In this document: positions 44,953-54,623 of the stretch, in pieces
Layout of the letters: each line of letters opens with the position of its first letter
Numbering within the stretch: position 1 is the stretch's first letter
NCBI RefSeq assembly: GCF_900454495.1
Contig: NZ_UGSI01000001.1
Span: forward strand, 1,736,001 to 1,800,000
Reading direction: 5' to 3'
DNA length: 64,000 nt
Origin: Paenibacillus macerans
GTDB lineage: Bacteria; Bacillota; Bacilli; Paenibacillales; Paenibacillaceae
Program-made: the position numbers and the translations under genes
The notes under the pieces: model-generated
Told to the model about the DNA's origin: nothing
The model's database searches: none
What the model saw: the letters and a program-made list of their open reading frames with translations, nothing else

Positions 44953-47900
44953 TTAATGGGTGCCTCCCGTCCCAAAGTCGTCGTAGCTGGACAAATCGGC
45001 ATGATAAAAGACGACGTCGCCGTCCAGCAGGGAGAACGTTGCCCCGTATGGATCGACGAAGCTGCGCTGAAACCCTTCCATCCGCCACTGATTGTCCAGC
45101 GGCGCGTTTTTATATTGCAGATGCGGGTGGTTCAAGTCTTGATTGCGGATCGTTTCGATGTTGAAATTGACGATGATGTACCCATCCTTCAGAAATACGG
45201 GCGCATGGTCGTCCAGCCGGTGCGTGCGGCCGTACTCGGCCAGATTGAAGCCTTTCGGCACCACGTACGGCGCGGCGGGCAAGCTGTATTCGCCAAACCA
45301 CTTCTGCACCGAAGCGTTGGCGCGGGCCGCATCGATGCCGGAGGGCACCTGCATGCTTCCGACAAACGTCCGAAGCCGAGGCGGCAGCAGCATGATATCG
45401 TAGCCGCCCACATAGGTCGGCTTCTGCGCATCCTTTACATATTGATCGATAAACGTCTGCCTCGCTCCGGGCGAACCGTTTAGCGCCCAAAGCGTTGCGG
45501 CGGTGTCGGTCAACTCCTGCTTCGGCACATTGCGCAGGCGAGCGTCGAGCGTCACATACCGTTTCTCCGCATCGTCGCTGGAGCCGATACGAATAAACCG
45601 CTGACTGCCTGAATGATAGTAAAGATCGACTTCTTGCCGATTACGGCCTTTGCTGTCCACGAAGTAAAAAGTTGGCGTGACTTTAATCCCGTCGCCCGAA
45701 CCGAACATGTTGCCTTTCGTCATGACTTCGAATTTGACATGGTAACCCGTTTTGACCGCTACGTTTTTCTTGCCGCTCTCGGGATGACTGCCTTGCCGTA
45801 CCGGCAGCACGTAAGGTGGGGTATTGCCGCGCGGTGCGCCGTCAATTCCTTTCGTGCCGACCCAATAGGCATTTCCTGTCGGCGTCGCGCTGCCCTTTTG
45901 GGTGCGGAACACCGATTCCCATGCAAAATCGGCAATGTCGGTGATGCGGAAATCATAGAGGCGGCCAATCACTTCCACTGGAACCACCTGCGTAGCCACA
46001 TGGTTGGACAAGTCCAGATTGGCATTCATCTGGGACGTAAAGGAGGCCGGACTATTCTCGGCAAACGTTCGGAATAACACGTCGTAATTGCCCTCGTCCA
46101 CCCAAACGGGTAAATAGAAAGTCGTCTGCAACTGACCGACCGGGATGGACACCCACGTGTCCTTGGGGACGAGCGCTGTGCGATCCGCTTTGTACACATC
46201 GAACGGAAAGCGTACCTGCTTGTCCCTCACATACTTGGCATAATCCCGATTGCCATAGCCCTTGATGTCCTTGTGCGGGCCGCTTGTCGGAATCATCACG
46301 GTAAAGGGCCGGTCCAGAATGAGCGCTGATCGCCCGGCAGTCGGCTGCGTTTTCTGGTTGTGGGCCTGATCGTCCGACACCGAGGCGTAGTTCACCACCG
46401 GCGTATGCACCGTCACCGGATTAATGCCGCCGATCGGATAGCTCTTGTTTTCTCCGCCGCCAATGCCCTTAACCAGTGTATAAAAGATGGTTCCAGTGCT
46501 CGGTTGATTCGCTTTATTCGTTTTTCCGGCATCAATGACATAGCCAGAGCCGTACAGCACATCCTGACCGATCATCGGGGGAGCCGGAATCGCTCCCGGC
46601 GTCGGTGCTTTTTCCTCAACGATTCGGTTGTCCATGATTGTATTTCCGTTAAAAATGAACGAGTCGTTTTTCACCTTGATCTTGCCGATGGCGCTTTCTG
46701 CAGTTGACCTCCAGTCCTCGTTCGGTACGGAAGGCCGGCTGGAACCGCCGGAAATCGTTTGTCCGGGAAGCGTCACATTCGAATAGACCGGATCGATGAT
46801 ATGCGCGTTGAGCGACGCATCATGCGCGGCGGAAACGGTTGGCGGCGCATAGCCATTCGGCTCCAGCGTCACCGTTCCCGACGGAAGCGCATAATTGGAG
46901 ACAATCGCCTTCTGAATGCCGTACACTTCGAGATTTTGAATCGTCCAGAAGCTGTACTTGCGTTCAATCGAATAGTTTTTGGTGACCGTCTGTGTATCTG
47001 AACGCGGAACGGTAATGGTCGTCGGATTCCCATCTGCATCGGGCGGGCCGGATTGCGTCTCCGTCCAGGTAAGGGTATATGTTTTACTCACCTGAATCGT
47101 GTACTGCTTTGTGCCGGTCGTTTCCGTGAACGTGTTGCGATACAAGTACGATTTGGCCAAAGCGTTCACATACAGGCTCTCTGAAGTCGGTATGCCTTGC
47201 AGCACATCAAATTTTTCTGCGCCGCGCGCATCCGCCTGAATGACGGCAGAAACGTTTGGCTCCATCGCTTCGTCCTGCTGGGAATCGCCCGGTTGAGGTT
47301 CTCCGCCCCCGTCGCCTTTACGCACCGTATGGTCCGATGTCGAATCCCCCGTATTGCCGTCCACATCCTTCACGACGATGGTGATTTGCACGCTCACTTT
47401 GTCGCCGGACGTGAACGGGATTTTGATCGGAATCGTTTTACTCGTTGACGTGCCGGAGAGGTTTCCGGTTTTGTCGCCCGTTTGAACGAGCCTGGCATTT
47501 CGAATATCCGTGATTTCGTATGACTGCAAATTTTTTAACGACTTGACTTCAAAAACAAAATTCCCGTCCACTTCGGTCACGTTTTGGTCGACCGTTTCCG
47601 GCGCTTCAATCCGGGACGTGACCGTTACCGAGGAGGGAATTTTGTAAATGCCGATAAAGTTGGAGCCGCCCGATCCCACCAGAATGGAACGCTCTTTGAG
47701 TTTGGGGTCGCCTTTTTCCTGAATGAACAGCTTCTCGTCGGGTTTGTTATTGTTCGTAATGTAAGATCGGATGATCTCGTACGTTTGACCGCCATATGTG
47801 ACTTGCTCTTCGAACGTATGATTCGCCTCATCCCCGGTAGCGAAAACGCCTTTGTCCATTTCCTTGAGCTTGGTGCCGTCTTCCTTCTGATATATGGCTT

Positions 47901-48771
47901 TCACCGGATTGTTCTCCGCATATTCGGCAACCGCGTCCGTTCCGCCCAGATGCACCGTAAAGCTTCGCGTTCGCACCTTCGGATTGGTGTCCGGGTCTTC
48001 TTGCAGCCAGTCTTTCCGCGTCGGGTCCTGCTTGGGCGACAAATAGGAACGAACGATTTTATACGTTTTCCCGTTATCCTCGATCGTTTCGGGAAATTCA
48101 TGATTGATCGTTTCCCCGACTTTGAACTTGCCCTTTTGAAACGTAACTTGCGGTTGCTCAATGACTTTTCCACCTACGGTTTTCGCAATGACATCGACGG
48201 GAAATTCCGCGCTTCGATAGGGCACATGAATGCCGAAATAATCGTCCAAGTCGTCCGGATGCGCCCAAGGTTCGGCCCTCTTGATCTCATCCAGCGTATA
48301 AAATGGCCCTTTGCGCACGTTGCCGTTTCCGTCGATGGACACCATGATGGCATACAAATATAAGTCGTCGTTGTCTTTGATGTCGCCCATGCCCGCGTTC
48401 CACATGCCTTCCGTGACAAGCGCCTCGCTGACTTCGTAATAGGTCGTGACAGGCTGGCCGGGGATGGGCGGATTCGGTTCTTGGCCGACTTGCCGTACTT
48501 GCTGGTCCAAAAAAGAAGCGTGTTGGCCGCTTCTCGGATCGCCGCACTGCTTGGGCGTCGAATTCGTACATAATTGGTCACGGCGCACCGTCCAACCCAC
48601 GGTTCTGTATTTAATGGACGATGTTGCAGCCGTACTGGTGATCTTAAATTTGATGGTGCCATTTTCAGTTCTGACATCGGGAGGTCCCGCGAAAACAGAG
48701 GTTGGAATGGAGAAAAACAAAAATAAGCATGCCAGCAGCATGCTCAAGAATCGTTTATGCAATTTGTTCAT
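44953..48771 (-). CDS. Large secreted DUF5704-like protein
   Basis: 1272 residues. Signal peptide MNKLHKRFLSMLLACLFLFF, cleavage near SVFAGPP (about 28-30). Repeated MucBP-like strands at about 195-370 (GETINHEFPETIEDNGKTYK; GDEANHTFEEQVTYGGQTYE), then beta-rich segments to the end. No LPXTG anchor or C-terminal membrane helix, so it is released or held by the Tad-like machine. I take the DUF5704 name from memory of such plasmid-borne proteins. Last gene of the Tad-like operon, 4 bases after the stalk-domain gene; likely a surface or tip adhesin. Confidence 0.75.
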   Translation of the reverse strand: MNKLHKRFLSMLLACLFLFFSIPTSVFAGPPDVRTENGTIKFKITSTAATSSIKYRTVGWTVRRDQLCTNSTPKQCGDPRSGQHASFLDQQVRQVGQEPNPPIPGQPVTTYYEVSEALVTEGMWNAGMGDIKDNDDLYLYAIMVSIDGNGNVRKGPFYTLDEIKRAEPWAHPDDLDDYFGIHVPYRSAEFPVDVIAKTVGGKVIEQPQVTFQKGKFKVGETINHEFPETIEDNGKTYKIVRSYLSPKQDPTRKDWLQEDPDTNPKVRTRSFTVHLGGTDAVAEYAENNPVKAIYQKEDGTKLKEMDKGVFATGDEANHTFEEQVTYGGQTYEIIRSYITNNNKPDEKLFIQEKGDPKLKERSILVGSGGSNFIGIYKIPSSVTVTSRIEAPETVDQNVTEVDGNFVFEVKSLKNLQSYEITDIRNARLVQTGDKTGNLSGTSTSKTIPIKIPFTSGDKVSVQITIVVKDVDGNTGDSTSDHTVRKGDGGGEPQPGDSQQDEAMEPNVSAVIQADARGAEKFDVLQGIPTSESLYVNALAKSYLYRNTFTETTGTKQYTIQVSKTYTLTWTETQSGPPDADGNPTTITVPRSDTQTVTKNYSIERKYSFWTIQNLEVYGIQKAIVSNYALPSGTVTLEPNGYAPPTVSAAHDASLNAHIIDPVYSNVTLPGQTISGGSSRPSVPNEDWRSTAESAIGKIKVKNDSFIFNGNTIMDNRIVEEKAPTPGAIPAPPMIGQDVLYGSGYVIDAGKTNKANQPSTGTIFYTLVKGIGGGENKSYPIGGINPVTVHTPVVNYASVSDDQAHNQKTQPTAGRSALILDRPFTVMIPTSGPHKDIKGYGNRDYAKYVRDKQVRFPFDVYKADRTALVPKDTWVSIPVGQLQTTFYLPVWVDEGNYDVLFRTFAENSPASFTSQMNANLDLSNHVATQVVPVEVIGRLYDFRITDIADFAWESVFRTQKGSATPTGNAYWVGTKGIDGAPRGNTPPYVLPVRQGSHPESGKKNVAVKTGYHVKFEVMTKGNMFGSGDGIKVTPTFYFVDSKGRNRQEVDLYYHSGSQRFIRIGSSDDAEKRYVTLDARLRNVPKQELTDTAATLWALNGSPGARQTFIDQYVKDAQKPTYVGGYDIMLLPPRLRTFVGSMQVPSGIDAARANASVQKWFGEYSLPAAPYVVPKGFNLAEYGRTHRLDDHAPVFLKDGYIIVNFNIETIRNQDLNHPHLQYKNAPLDNQWRMEGFQRSFVDPYGATFSLLDGDVVFYHADLSSYDDFGTGGTH

Positions 48772-48775
48772 ATCT

Positions 48776-49882
48776 CTACTCCATCCTTTTCATCGTATGG
48801 TTGTAGAATAAACTTGCACTCGGACTTACTTTTAGCGTGGGTCCCCAGTTGCCTCCCACATTCGTAGACATCGAGATGTCGGTGTAGCCTTCGTACCAAA
48901 CTCCTTTTTCAAAAGTTTGTTGATTGGGGAACCTTTCATCGTAAATTAAGTCTTTGTTTTCCTTAAACGAAACAAATTTAATTCTGAATTTGGCACGAAC
49001 ATAATTATCGCCAAATCCATTCCGGTAGATCATGGAAGGCTCGGGATCAAGGTATCCTTCGATCTGAATCTTGTTTTCTTTCACCCACTCCGCATACCGC
49101 CGGATATATTTCAATTCCGCATTGGAGCTTTGCACTTTCGTGGCAAATACCGCCTGCGCCCACGTATCGTCAATCGTTTTGTAATCCACGTTCAGCCAGA
49201 GTGCACCAAACGTTTTCAGTCGGCTCATCCAAATGTCCACGTTCTTCTTATTGAATTCCGGTATGGTCGAATAGAGCACCGAAGAAACCTTGCTGTCCGT
49301 AGGATGCGAGTAGGGATAGGCCATCTCATAGGCTTCATTCGGCACATCGGCAAGTATATAAGGATAATCTTGCGCATTCTTGGGCAGGTTGGTTGTGCGA
49401 ATCAGGCGGCCCCATTCATCGTACTTCGCATTGGCGTCTTCTTGTGTGGAAATGAAGACGGTCGATGTCGGGCTATCCCAATTCACTTCCGCCCCCAGCG
49501 CTTCGCTGACAAAACGCAGCGGGACAAACGTCCGGCCGCCGCTGGTGATCGCCTTCGAATCGAAGGCCACTTCTTTACCATTGACGAGCGTCTTGCTTTC
49601 GCCGATCGTAAGCACAATATGCAGGTCGTCCCGCTCAATCGGAACGGTCATGGTTTTGGGCTCCCATCCAACTTTCGCGCCCATCTGTTCCGCGATGAAT
49701 CGAACCGGCACGAGCGTCCGGTTGTTTTCATCGACAAATGCTTGCGCATCGGGAAACCAGATTTTTTGTCCGTCCATGACGACGCCGACAAAGGACGGAA
49801 GTCGGCTCGCCGCGCTTGCCGTTACGGTGAACAAGCTGCAAAGCATCGCGGCGACAAGTCCTGCAATTACCCATTTTCTCAC
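48776..49882 (-). CDS. Secreted stalk-domain (copper amine oxidase N-like) protein
   Basis: About 368 residues. Signal peptide MRKWVIAGLVAAMLCSLFTV ending TASAA; residues about 35-145 are two stalk (Cu_amine_oxidN1) repeats: FVDENNRTLVPVRFIAEQMG and SGGRTFVPLRFVSEALGAEV. The rest is unassigned. The start is a GTG at 49880-49882 with GAGAGGAG upstream. Such domains are common in secreted Paenibacillaceae proteins and bind cell-wall or self. Directly before the DUF5704 gene. Confidence 0.85.
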   Translation of the reverse strand: MRKWVIAGLVAAMLCSLFTVTASAASRLPSFVGVVMDGQKIWFPDAQAFVDENNRTLVPVRFIAEQMGAKVGWEPKTMTVPIERDDLHIVLTIGESKTLVNGKEVAFDSKAITSGGRTFVPLRFVSEALGAEVNWDSPTSTVFISTQEDANAKYDEWGRLIRTTNLPKNAQDYPYILADVPNEAYEMAYPYSHPTDSKVSSVLYSTIPEFNKKNVDIWMSRLKTFGALWLNVDYKTIDDTWAQAVFATKVQSSNAELKYIRRYAEWVKENKIQIEGYLDPEPSMIYRNGFGDNYVRAKFRIKFVSFKENKDLIYDERFPNQQTFEKGVWYEGYTDISMSTNVGGNWGPTLKVSPSASLFYNHTMKRME

Positions 49883-49997
49883 GCCATTCGCTCCTCTCTT
49901 AATAGGGGTCATGACAAGTTTGGAAGATTTCTACTGTCAGGTTCATCATAGAGCCGATCTGACGGCGTGTCCACTTTCCGAAATCACCGCCGTCTCG

Positions 49998-50981
49998 TTA
50001 AGATGGCGGGACCGGACAGTCCAGCGGCATATAGCCTTTTTGCGCGGCCGCTTGTTCGCTGGAAAACGTCTCTTCCACCGGATAAGCAAAGCCGCATGTG
50101 CTGCGATAATACACCTTCATGCTTCCTTTCCTGGCCCCGACAATCTCCGGCTTCTTGAGCACGCGGCTTCCGCCGAGCGCATAATGGTTGTAAAACTTGC
50201 CTCCCATCGGAATGCCTTGGATAAAGGCAAGCACCCCGACATCATTCACGGTATTGTGCCATTCCTCCTGCGAAATGGTCGGCAGCGTGAAGGTGTAAGA
50301 AAAGCCGTATCGGGAAACCGATTCGTTGTGTTTATTGATCCGGTAGGCGAGTTCGTCTTCAATTGCGCGGACGATGGTGCTCCGGCGCACCTGCTCAAAT
50401 CGCTCCGCATCCTTTAATAGCGCAATATTCGTCTGCTGCCCGACGTCGGCCCGCAAGCCTTCGTGCCAGCTCCGGCTGCCCGCATCGTAAGCGAGGACGA
50501 AATCGTCCAGCGTGAACGAAAGGCTGTTACCCGATGAATCGGCGTAGGCATACGGCCTCTTTGCTCCCCAAACCGGTTTTCGTTCCGTGCTCCCGTCGGC
50601 TCCCGTCCACTCCTCCTCGGCATAGACGTAGAAACCGTCGTAACCAATCACCGCAATAGCCGGGATATACCGACCCAGTACGCCTTGGGCAACGGGATCG
50701 TCGGCAATGCCGAAGCTTGCGTACAGCGTCCGATAAAAAGCGGCAATCGCTTCGTCCTTGTTCAGCGCCACCCGCTTGGCCGATTCGTATTGCGTCTCCC
50801 GCTGCTGATTCGCATTGACGGTCAACATCCGCGCTGCGTCATCCACCGCCGCATCCAGCGCGGTGTTATAGCGCAGCTCGGAGAGTAGCGCCTTCCGCTG
50901 CGTTTCGACTTCAATCCGGTTCACGGTCGCAAACGGCAGGAAAATGAGCGCCCCGACAATGGCCCATTCAATCAGCCTCAT
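49998..50981 (-). CDS. Pilin-like protein with N-terminal membrane anchor
   Basis: 327 residues: hydrophobic N-terminus LIEWAIVGALIFLPFATVN, then a large extracellular domain. Starting with a short positively charged tail and Glu after the hydrophobic start (IEW) it resembles large TadE/TadF-like minor pilins, but no family is certain. Overlaps the end of the previous gene by 14 bases; no own strong ribosome site, so coupled. Confidence 0.65.
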   Translation of the reverse strand: MRLIEWAIVGALIFLPFATVNRIEVETQRKALLSELRYNTALDAAVDDAARMLTVNANQQRETQYESAKRVALNKDEAIAAFYRTLYASFGIADDPVAQGVLGRYIPAIAVIGYDGFYVYAEEEWTGADGSTERKPVWGAKRPYAYADSSGNSLSFTLDDFVLAYDAGSRSWHEGLRADVGQQTNIALLKDAERFEQVRRSTIVRAIEDELAYRINKHNESVSRYGFSYTFTLPTISQEEWHNTVNDVGVLAFIQGIPMGGKFYNHYALGGSRVLKKPEIVGARKGSMKVYYRSTCGFAYPVEETFSSEQAAAQKGYMPLDCPVPPS

Positions 50982-51516
50982 TGCGCACCACCCCGCCGTA
51001 AGGAATGAAGATTTTTTCGTTCGGACTGATGGCCTGGTTCAGGAAATCGAACAGGATCGTGCCGGGAGTCCGGTTCGTATTTTTAACCGTGACCGCAAAT
51101 GTATCGCCGACCCGCAGTTTGTAGCGTCTCGCCGGATCGTCTTTTGCGGCCGCGCTGTTCGGGAACAGCACAGGCAAAATCTGCGCGTTGTAAAATAGGT
51201 CGTAGTGCACTTCGTAGCTGCCCCGAAACGTATCCGGCCTTGTCGGGTCGTCGTAAACCGGCACGTACTTTTTGCTTCCGTGTTCCATTTGCACATCGAA
51301 GGTGTTGCCCGTTGCCGCAATCGCCTCCATAAAGTCCGTATACATGCTCGGCGACACAAAGCCCTTGTCCCGCACTGCATCCACAAACGTTGTCGTCGCT
51401 TTCAGGACGACCAGTTCCGAAATATCGTCCTGCTGGTCGAAGGCTGCGGAAATGGGGTAGAGGTAGAGCAAAAGAACGGCAATGAGCGCCGCGAAAACTT
51501 TCGAGATACTGTTCAT
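50968..51516 (-). CDS. Small extracellular protein with N-terminal membrane anchor
   Basis: About 182 residues: MNSISKVFAALIAVLLLYLY then PISAAFDQQDDISELVVLKA. Single hydrophobic helix and a beta-rich domain with MEHGSKKYVPVYDDPTRPDT. AAGGAG is 6 bases before the ATG at 51514-51516. The pattern fits small DUF4320-like minor pilins of Tad-like clusters, unproven. Confidence 0.65.
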   Translation of the reverse strand: MNSISKVFAALIAVLLLYLYPISAAFDQQDDISELVVLKATTTFVDAVRDKGFVSPSMYTDFMEAIAATGNTFDVQMEHGSKKYVPVYDDPTRPDTFRGSYEVHYDLFYNAQILPVLFPNSAAAKDDPARRYKLRVGDTFAVTVKNTNRTPGTILFDFLNQAISPNEKIFIPYGGVVRNEAD

Positions 51517-51526
51517 GGCATTCTCC

Positions 51527-51916
51527 TTAGCGTAAAGCGAAAATGAGACGCACCAGTTGTCCGGACGCATCTCGCTGGGCGACTGCCGTATACCGGGCAT
51601 TCAGGCGAATGCCGGCGGGGACGAACGGGTCCCGATCGAGCGGCGGCACGTATCGAACGCCGTCCACCACAATTTCCGCGTCTCCCGTCTCCAGCCGGGC
51701 AATGGATTGCGCTACCTCTGCGCCGGATACGGTACCGTCGCCGGCAATCGGCGAAAACGTCATCTGCATGTTGCGATCCAGCGTCTTTCCCGACACATAG
51801 GCGGTGGCGTTCAGCGCGGCCCCGGTTTGAAAGAGCATGAGTCCGCTCGTTGCGGCCATCAGAAAGAGAAGACAGGCCACGCTCATTTCCAGCATCGTTC
51901 TGGGGGCATGTTCCAT
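51527..51916 (-). CDS. Small pilin-like protein
   Basis: 129 residues: MEHAPRTMLEMSVACLLFLM, one hydrophobic helix starting after E10 (LEMSV), then extracellular VSGAEVAQSIARLETGDAEI. An E at the start of the helix is a type IV pilin hallmark, here only suggestive. AAGGAGG before the ATG. Confidence 0.65.
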   Translation of the reverse strand: MEHAPRTMLEMSVACLLFLMAATSGLMLFQTGAALNATAYVSGKTLDRNMQMTFSPIAGDGTVSGAEVAQSIARLETGDAEIVVDGVRYVPPLDRDPFVPAGIRLNARYTAVAQRDASGQLVRLIFALR

Positions 51917-51997
51917 CGGCTTCCTCCTTGGAAAAACTGGGCGTCCGTCTATACCCGAAAGGACGCCCCATCAGCGTTGTGATGTCTGTAAGGACGC

Positions 51998-52477
51998 TTA
52001 CTGCTGCCGAAACACAATGCCGCGAATGACGTTGCTGCTGTCATGCACCAGTTGCGCCCGAAATTTGCCGCTCGGATTGACGTAGTTGATATTCGCTTCA
52101 TCGAGCGCATGGCTCAGTTGCCCCGGCGCTTCACCAACCACTGAGCCGTAGGTCACGCTGTCGATCGGAACACCCGTGTTGATCACCTTGCCATACCACT
52201 GACCCGCCGGATTTTTCCCGGTGACAATCTGGATGCCGAACTGGTCCTGATCGCTGAACTTGCGCAGCGCGTTGACCACCTGACTGCCCGACAACGTCGT
52301 GTTGTCGTACACCGTAAACGCCGTTTGCGACAGCTCCGTCTGGATATTGCTGAAATTGCTTTGCGCCGCCTTGGTGGAGTCTTGCGCGGAAATAAACAAT
52401 ACGACGGCAAGGGTAATGAGCGCGATGGCAAGAAAAATGCCTGCCGCCATCACAAGTGCTTTTTGCGCGTTGGACAT
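51998..52477 (-). CDS. Small pilin-like protein, possible major subunit
   Basis: 159 residues: MSNAQKALVMAAGIFLAIAL then ITLAVVLFISAQ, one long hydrophobic helix, and an extracellular part (STKAAQSNFSNIQTELSQTA). First gene after the TadB-TadC fusion and set off by a terminator, which suggests differing transcript levels, as for a major subunit. AAGGAGAG before the ATG. Confidence 0.65.
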   Translation of the reverse strand: MSNAQKALVMAAGIFLAIALITLAVVLFISAQDSTKAAQSNFSNIQTELSQTAFTVYDNTTLSGSQVVNALRKFSDQDQFGIQIVTGKNPAGQWYGKVINTGVPIDSVTYGSVVGEAPGQLSHALDEANINYVNPSGKFRAQLVHDSSNVIRGIVFRQQ

Positions 52478-52509
52478 GAACCGATCTCTCCTTCAAATGA
52501 AATTCGAAA

Positions 52510-52541
52510 TAAAAAAGACGCTTCCCGTTTGGAAAGCGCCG
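52510..52541 (-). terminator. Hairpin with T-run between TadBC and the pilin-like genes
   Basis: On the minus strand GGCGCTTTCC ... GGGAAGCGTC followed by TTTTTTA. Partial terminator inside the operon, compatible with setting expression levels. Confidence 0.6.
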
Positions 52542-52553
52542 CAACATGTCCGC

Positions 52554-54623
52554 TTACTGAATGCGCTGAAGCTGTTCGTAGTAAACGGACATCTGGTGCA
52601 AGCTGACGATGACGAGCGGAATGACCAGATAGCCGAAAATGAGGGCCATCATTGGCGCAAATCCGATCCATTTTCCCCAGCCTGCCTTTTGCTCAATCAA
52701 TTGCTCGTACTCCTGTTTGCGCTGCTCCTGCGCGTAAGCCTGTTCCGACTCCAGGTCGTCGAACGCTTCCCGAATCGGCAAACTTTGCACCGCCAGTTCC
52801 AGCTTTTCGACCGTGCGGACGAACGGCACAAACGGCGCATCCTCTTTCAGCTGCGCCAGCGCCTGATCTGCGCCCTGTTCGAAATGGAGCAAGCACGTTT
52901 GCAGCGGTTCCTTGAACACGCGGGCAAACTGTTCCATCCAGATGAGCAGATGCTCGACCGACATCCGGTCCAGATCCGCCAGCATGGCGATGACGGCATG
53001 CAGTTGGTCCACTTCATGCTTCATCTCCATCTGCCGCATGCGCCGCTGGAACATCCGAACGCCGACCGGCATGGCGTAGCCGCCCCATCCCGCGAGAGCG
53101 GCGAGGAGCGCTTCCCACCACTTCACATACTGATTGTCCAGCTTCGTGAGCTTGCCCATAATGCGCCGAGCCGCGGCGCGAAGCTGATCGTCCTTGTTTG
53201 TTGCTGGCGATTCGCTGCGGAGCAGGGCCATCACCGTTTCTTCGGTGCGATGCTTCACCTCCTTTACGCGATCGATGATGCGGCGATCGAGCGCCGCCGC
53301 CTCGCGCGCCTTGGCTTCCTCTTCCGGCGAAAGTTGACCGAACAGGATGCCCTGCTTTACCGGCGCATACAAGATTTGATGCCGGCTTGCGGCATGAAGC
53401 GCCATAAACATCCCGAGCACAGCCAGAAAAGCCATGCCCCCCGCCACGATGCGCTGCACATAGAGCCATTCCAGCCGAAGCGGCGACGCGGTGTCTTTCA
53501 GCAGCTTGACCATGCGGTCAGCTTCACGGGAACCGGGGGCGGGACCGAAACGATGCACAAGCCAGCGCATCCACGGCCATTCGTAAACCCGTTTCTCCCA
53601 TCTTTTTCGGCCGGTTGGTTTTGGACTCACGTCCAGCTCCTGGATGTTCCGCAGCAGAACGTAGGACAGCCATACGACCGCCATCAGGCCGATTTTCACG
53701 ATCCAGCCGGTCGTGCTCGCATAAAAGGCGTCCATGGCCGGAAAGTAATGGCTGGCCCAAGCTTCGATCGGCCGGGTAAACAGCAGTGGCAACAGCGCGA
53801 TGGCGGTCAGTCCTTGCAACAGGAAACTGAGGCGCTCGCGGCGCAGCAGTTCCAGATTCAGTTCGGTCGCAAGCTTCCCAAGCGCCTTCAAGTACACGGA
53901 ACCGGTTGCGGTTCGTTTGTCGCCGTATTCCTTCACCAGATGCGACAGCCCGGCCAAGCCCTGCAAATAGCGGTTCGGCGCGCTCTCGATATACTGCGCC
54001 AGCCGCTGCTCGGCGTCGCTTGCCGTGAGCACTTCGTATATTTCGTGTCCGTGCAGCGCCATCTCATACGACGCGCCGTCCGCCGCTTCATAAACGGCTT
54101 CTTCCACCATGCCGTGCCGATGATAATGATGGCGCACATCCGAAAAGAAATGCCGGAGTTGCCGAAGCAGTCGCGTCTCCAGCCGATGCACCAGATTGTC
54201 CGAAAGGATTCCGTGGCCAACCCAGAAGCCGATGCCAATCATGCCGAGCGTGGCCGGGTCGCGCACGCCGATCGCCAGCGGAACAGCCGCCGCGAGCAGC
54301 ACGCCCCAAATGAGGAGCGCCGTCCTCATCGTTTCCAGCCGCAGCTTCCATTCGTCGCCAAGCTGGAGAATGGTCATTCGTTTGCGAAGTTGGTACAAAT
54401 AAGCGCGTAGAATCGGTACGCGTTCGCATAGGCGATACAACTGCTGCAACACGCTGTGCAGCGCTTGCTTCTTGCGGGCTTTGCCCGGTTTGCGCAGCGC
54501 TTCATACCGCCGAACGGCCTCCACGTCCGAACCGTGACGGGATACCCATTGAAACGCCGCCACCATCGCGAGAAACAATAACGTCGAGGCGCCCAGCAAC
54601 AGGGACAGCCATTCAATTTTCAT
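52554..54623 (-). CDS. TadB-TadC-like fusion, inner-membrane platform protein
   Basis: 689 residues. Two GspF/TadB-like halves: HFFSDVRHHYHRHGMVEEAV with helices at about 265-335, and HEVDQLHAVIAMLADLDRMS with final helix WGKWIGFAPMMALIFGYLVI. TadB and TadC are normally separate; here they form one chain. Start at the ATG 54621-54623 with GGGGGGG upstream; it overlaps the CpaF end. Platform of the pilus or secretion machine. Confidence 0.8.
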   Translation of the reverse strand: MKIEWLSLLLGASTLLFLAMVAAFQWVSRHGSDVEAVRRYEALRKPGKARKKQALHSVLQQLYRLCERVPILRAYLYQLRKRMTILQLGDEWKLRLETMRTALLIWGVLLAAAVPLAIGVRDPATLGMIGIGFWVGHGILSDNLVHRLETRLLRQLRHFFSDVRHHYHRHGMVEEAVYEAADGASYEMALHGHEIYEVLTASDAEQRLAQYIESAPNRYLQGLAGLSHLVKEYGDKRTATGSVYLKALGKLATELNLELLRRERLSFLLQGLTAIALLPLLFTRPIEAWASHYFPAMDAFYASTTGWIVKIGLMAVVWLSYVLLRNIQELDVSPKPTGRKRWEKRVYEWPWMRWLVHRFGPAPGSREADRMVKLLKDTASPLRLEWLYVQRIVAGGMAFLAVLGMFMALHAASRHQILYAPVKQGILFGQLSPEEEAKAREAAALDRRIIDRVKEVKHRTEETVMALLRSESPATNKDDQLRAAARRIMGKLTKLDNQYVKWWEALLAALAGWGGYAMPVGVRMFQRRMRQMEMKHEVDQLHAVIAMLADLDRMSVEHLLIWMEQFARVFKEPLQTCLLHFEQGADQALAQLKEDAPFVPFVRTVEKLELAVQSLPIREAFDDLESEQAYAQEQRKQEYEQLIEQKAGWGKWIGFAPMMALIFGYLVIPLVIVSLHQMSVYYEQLQRIQ

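Noticed and set aside
52299..54410. 703-codon open frame on the plus strand
   Set aside because: Antisense to the TadB-TadC fusion; rich in His, Arg and Gln as usual for shadows of such genes.
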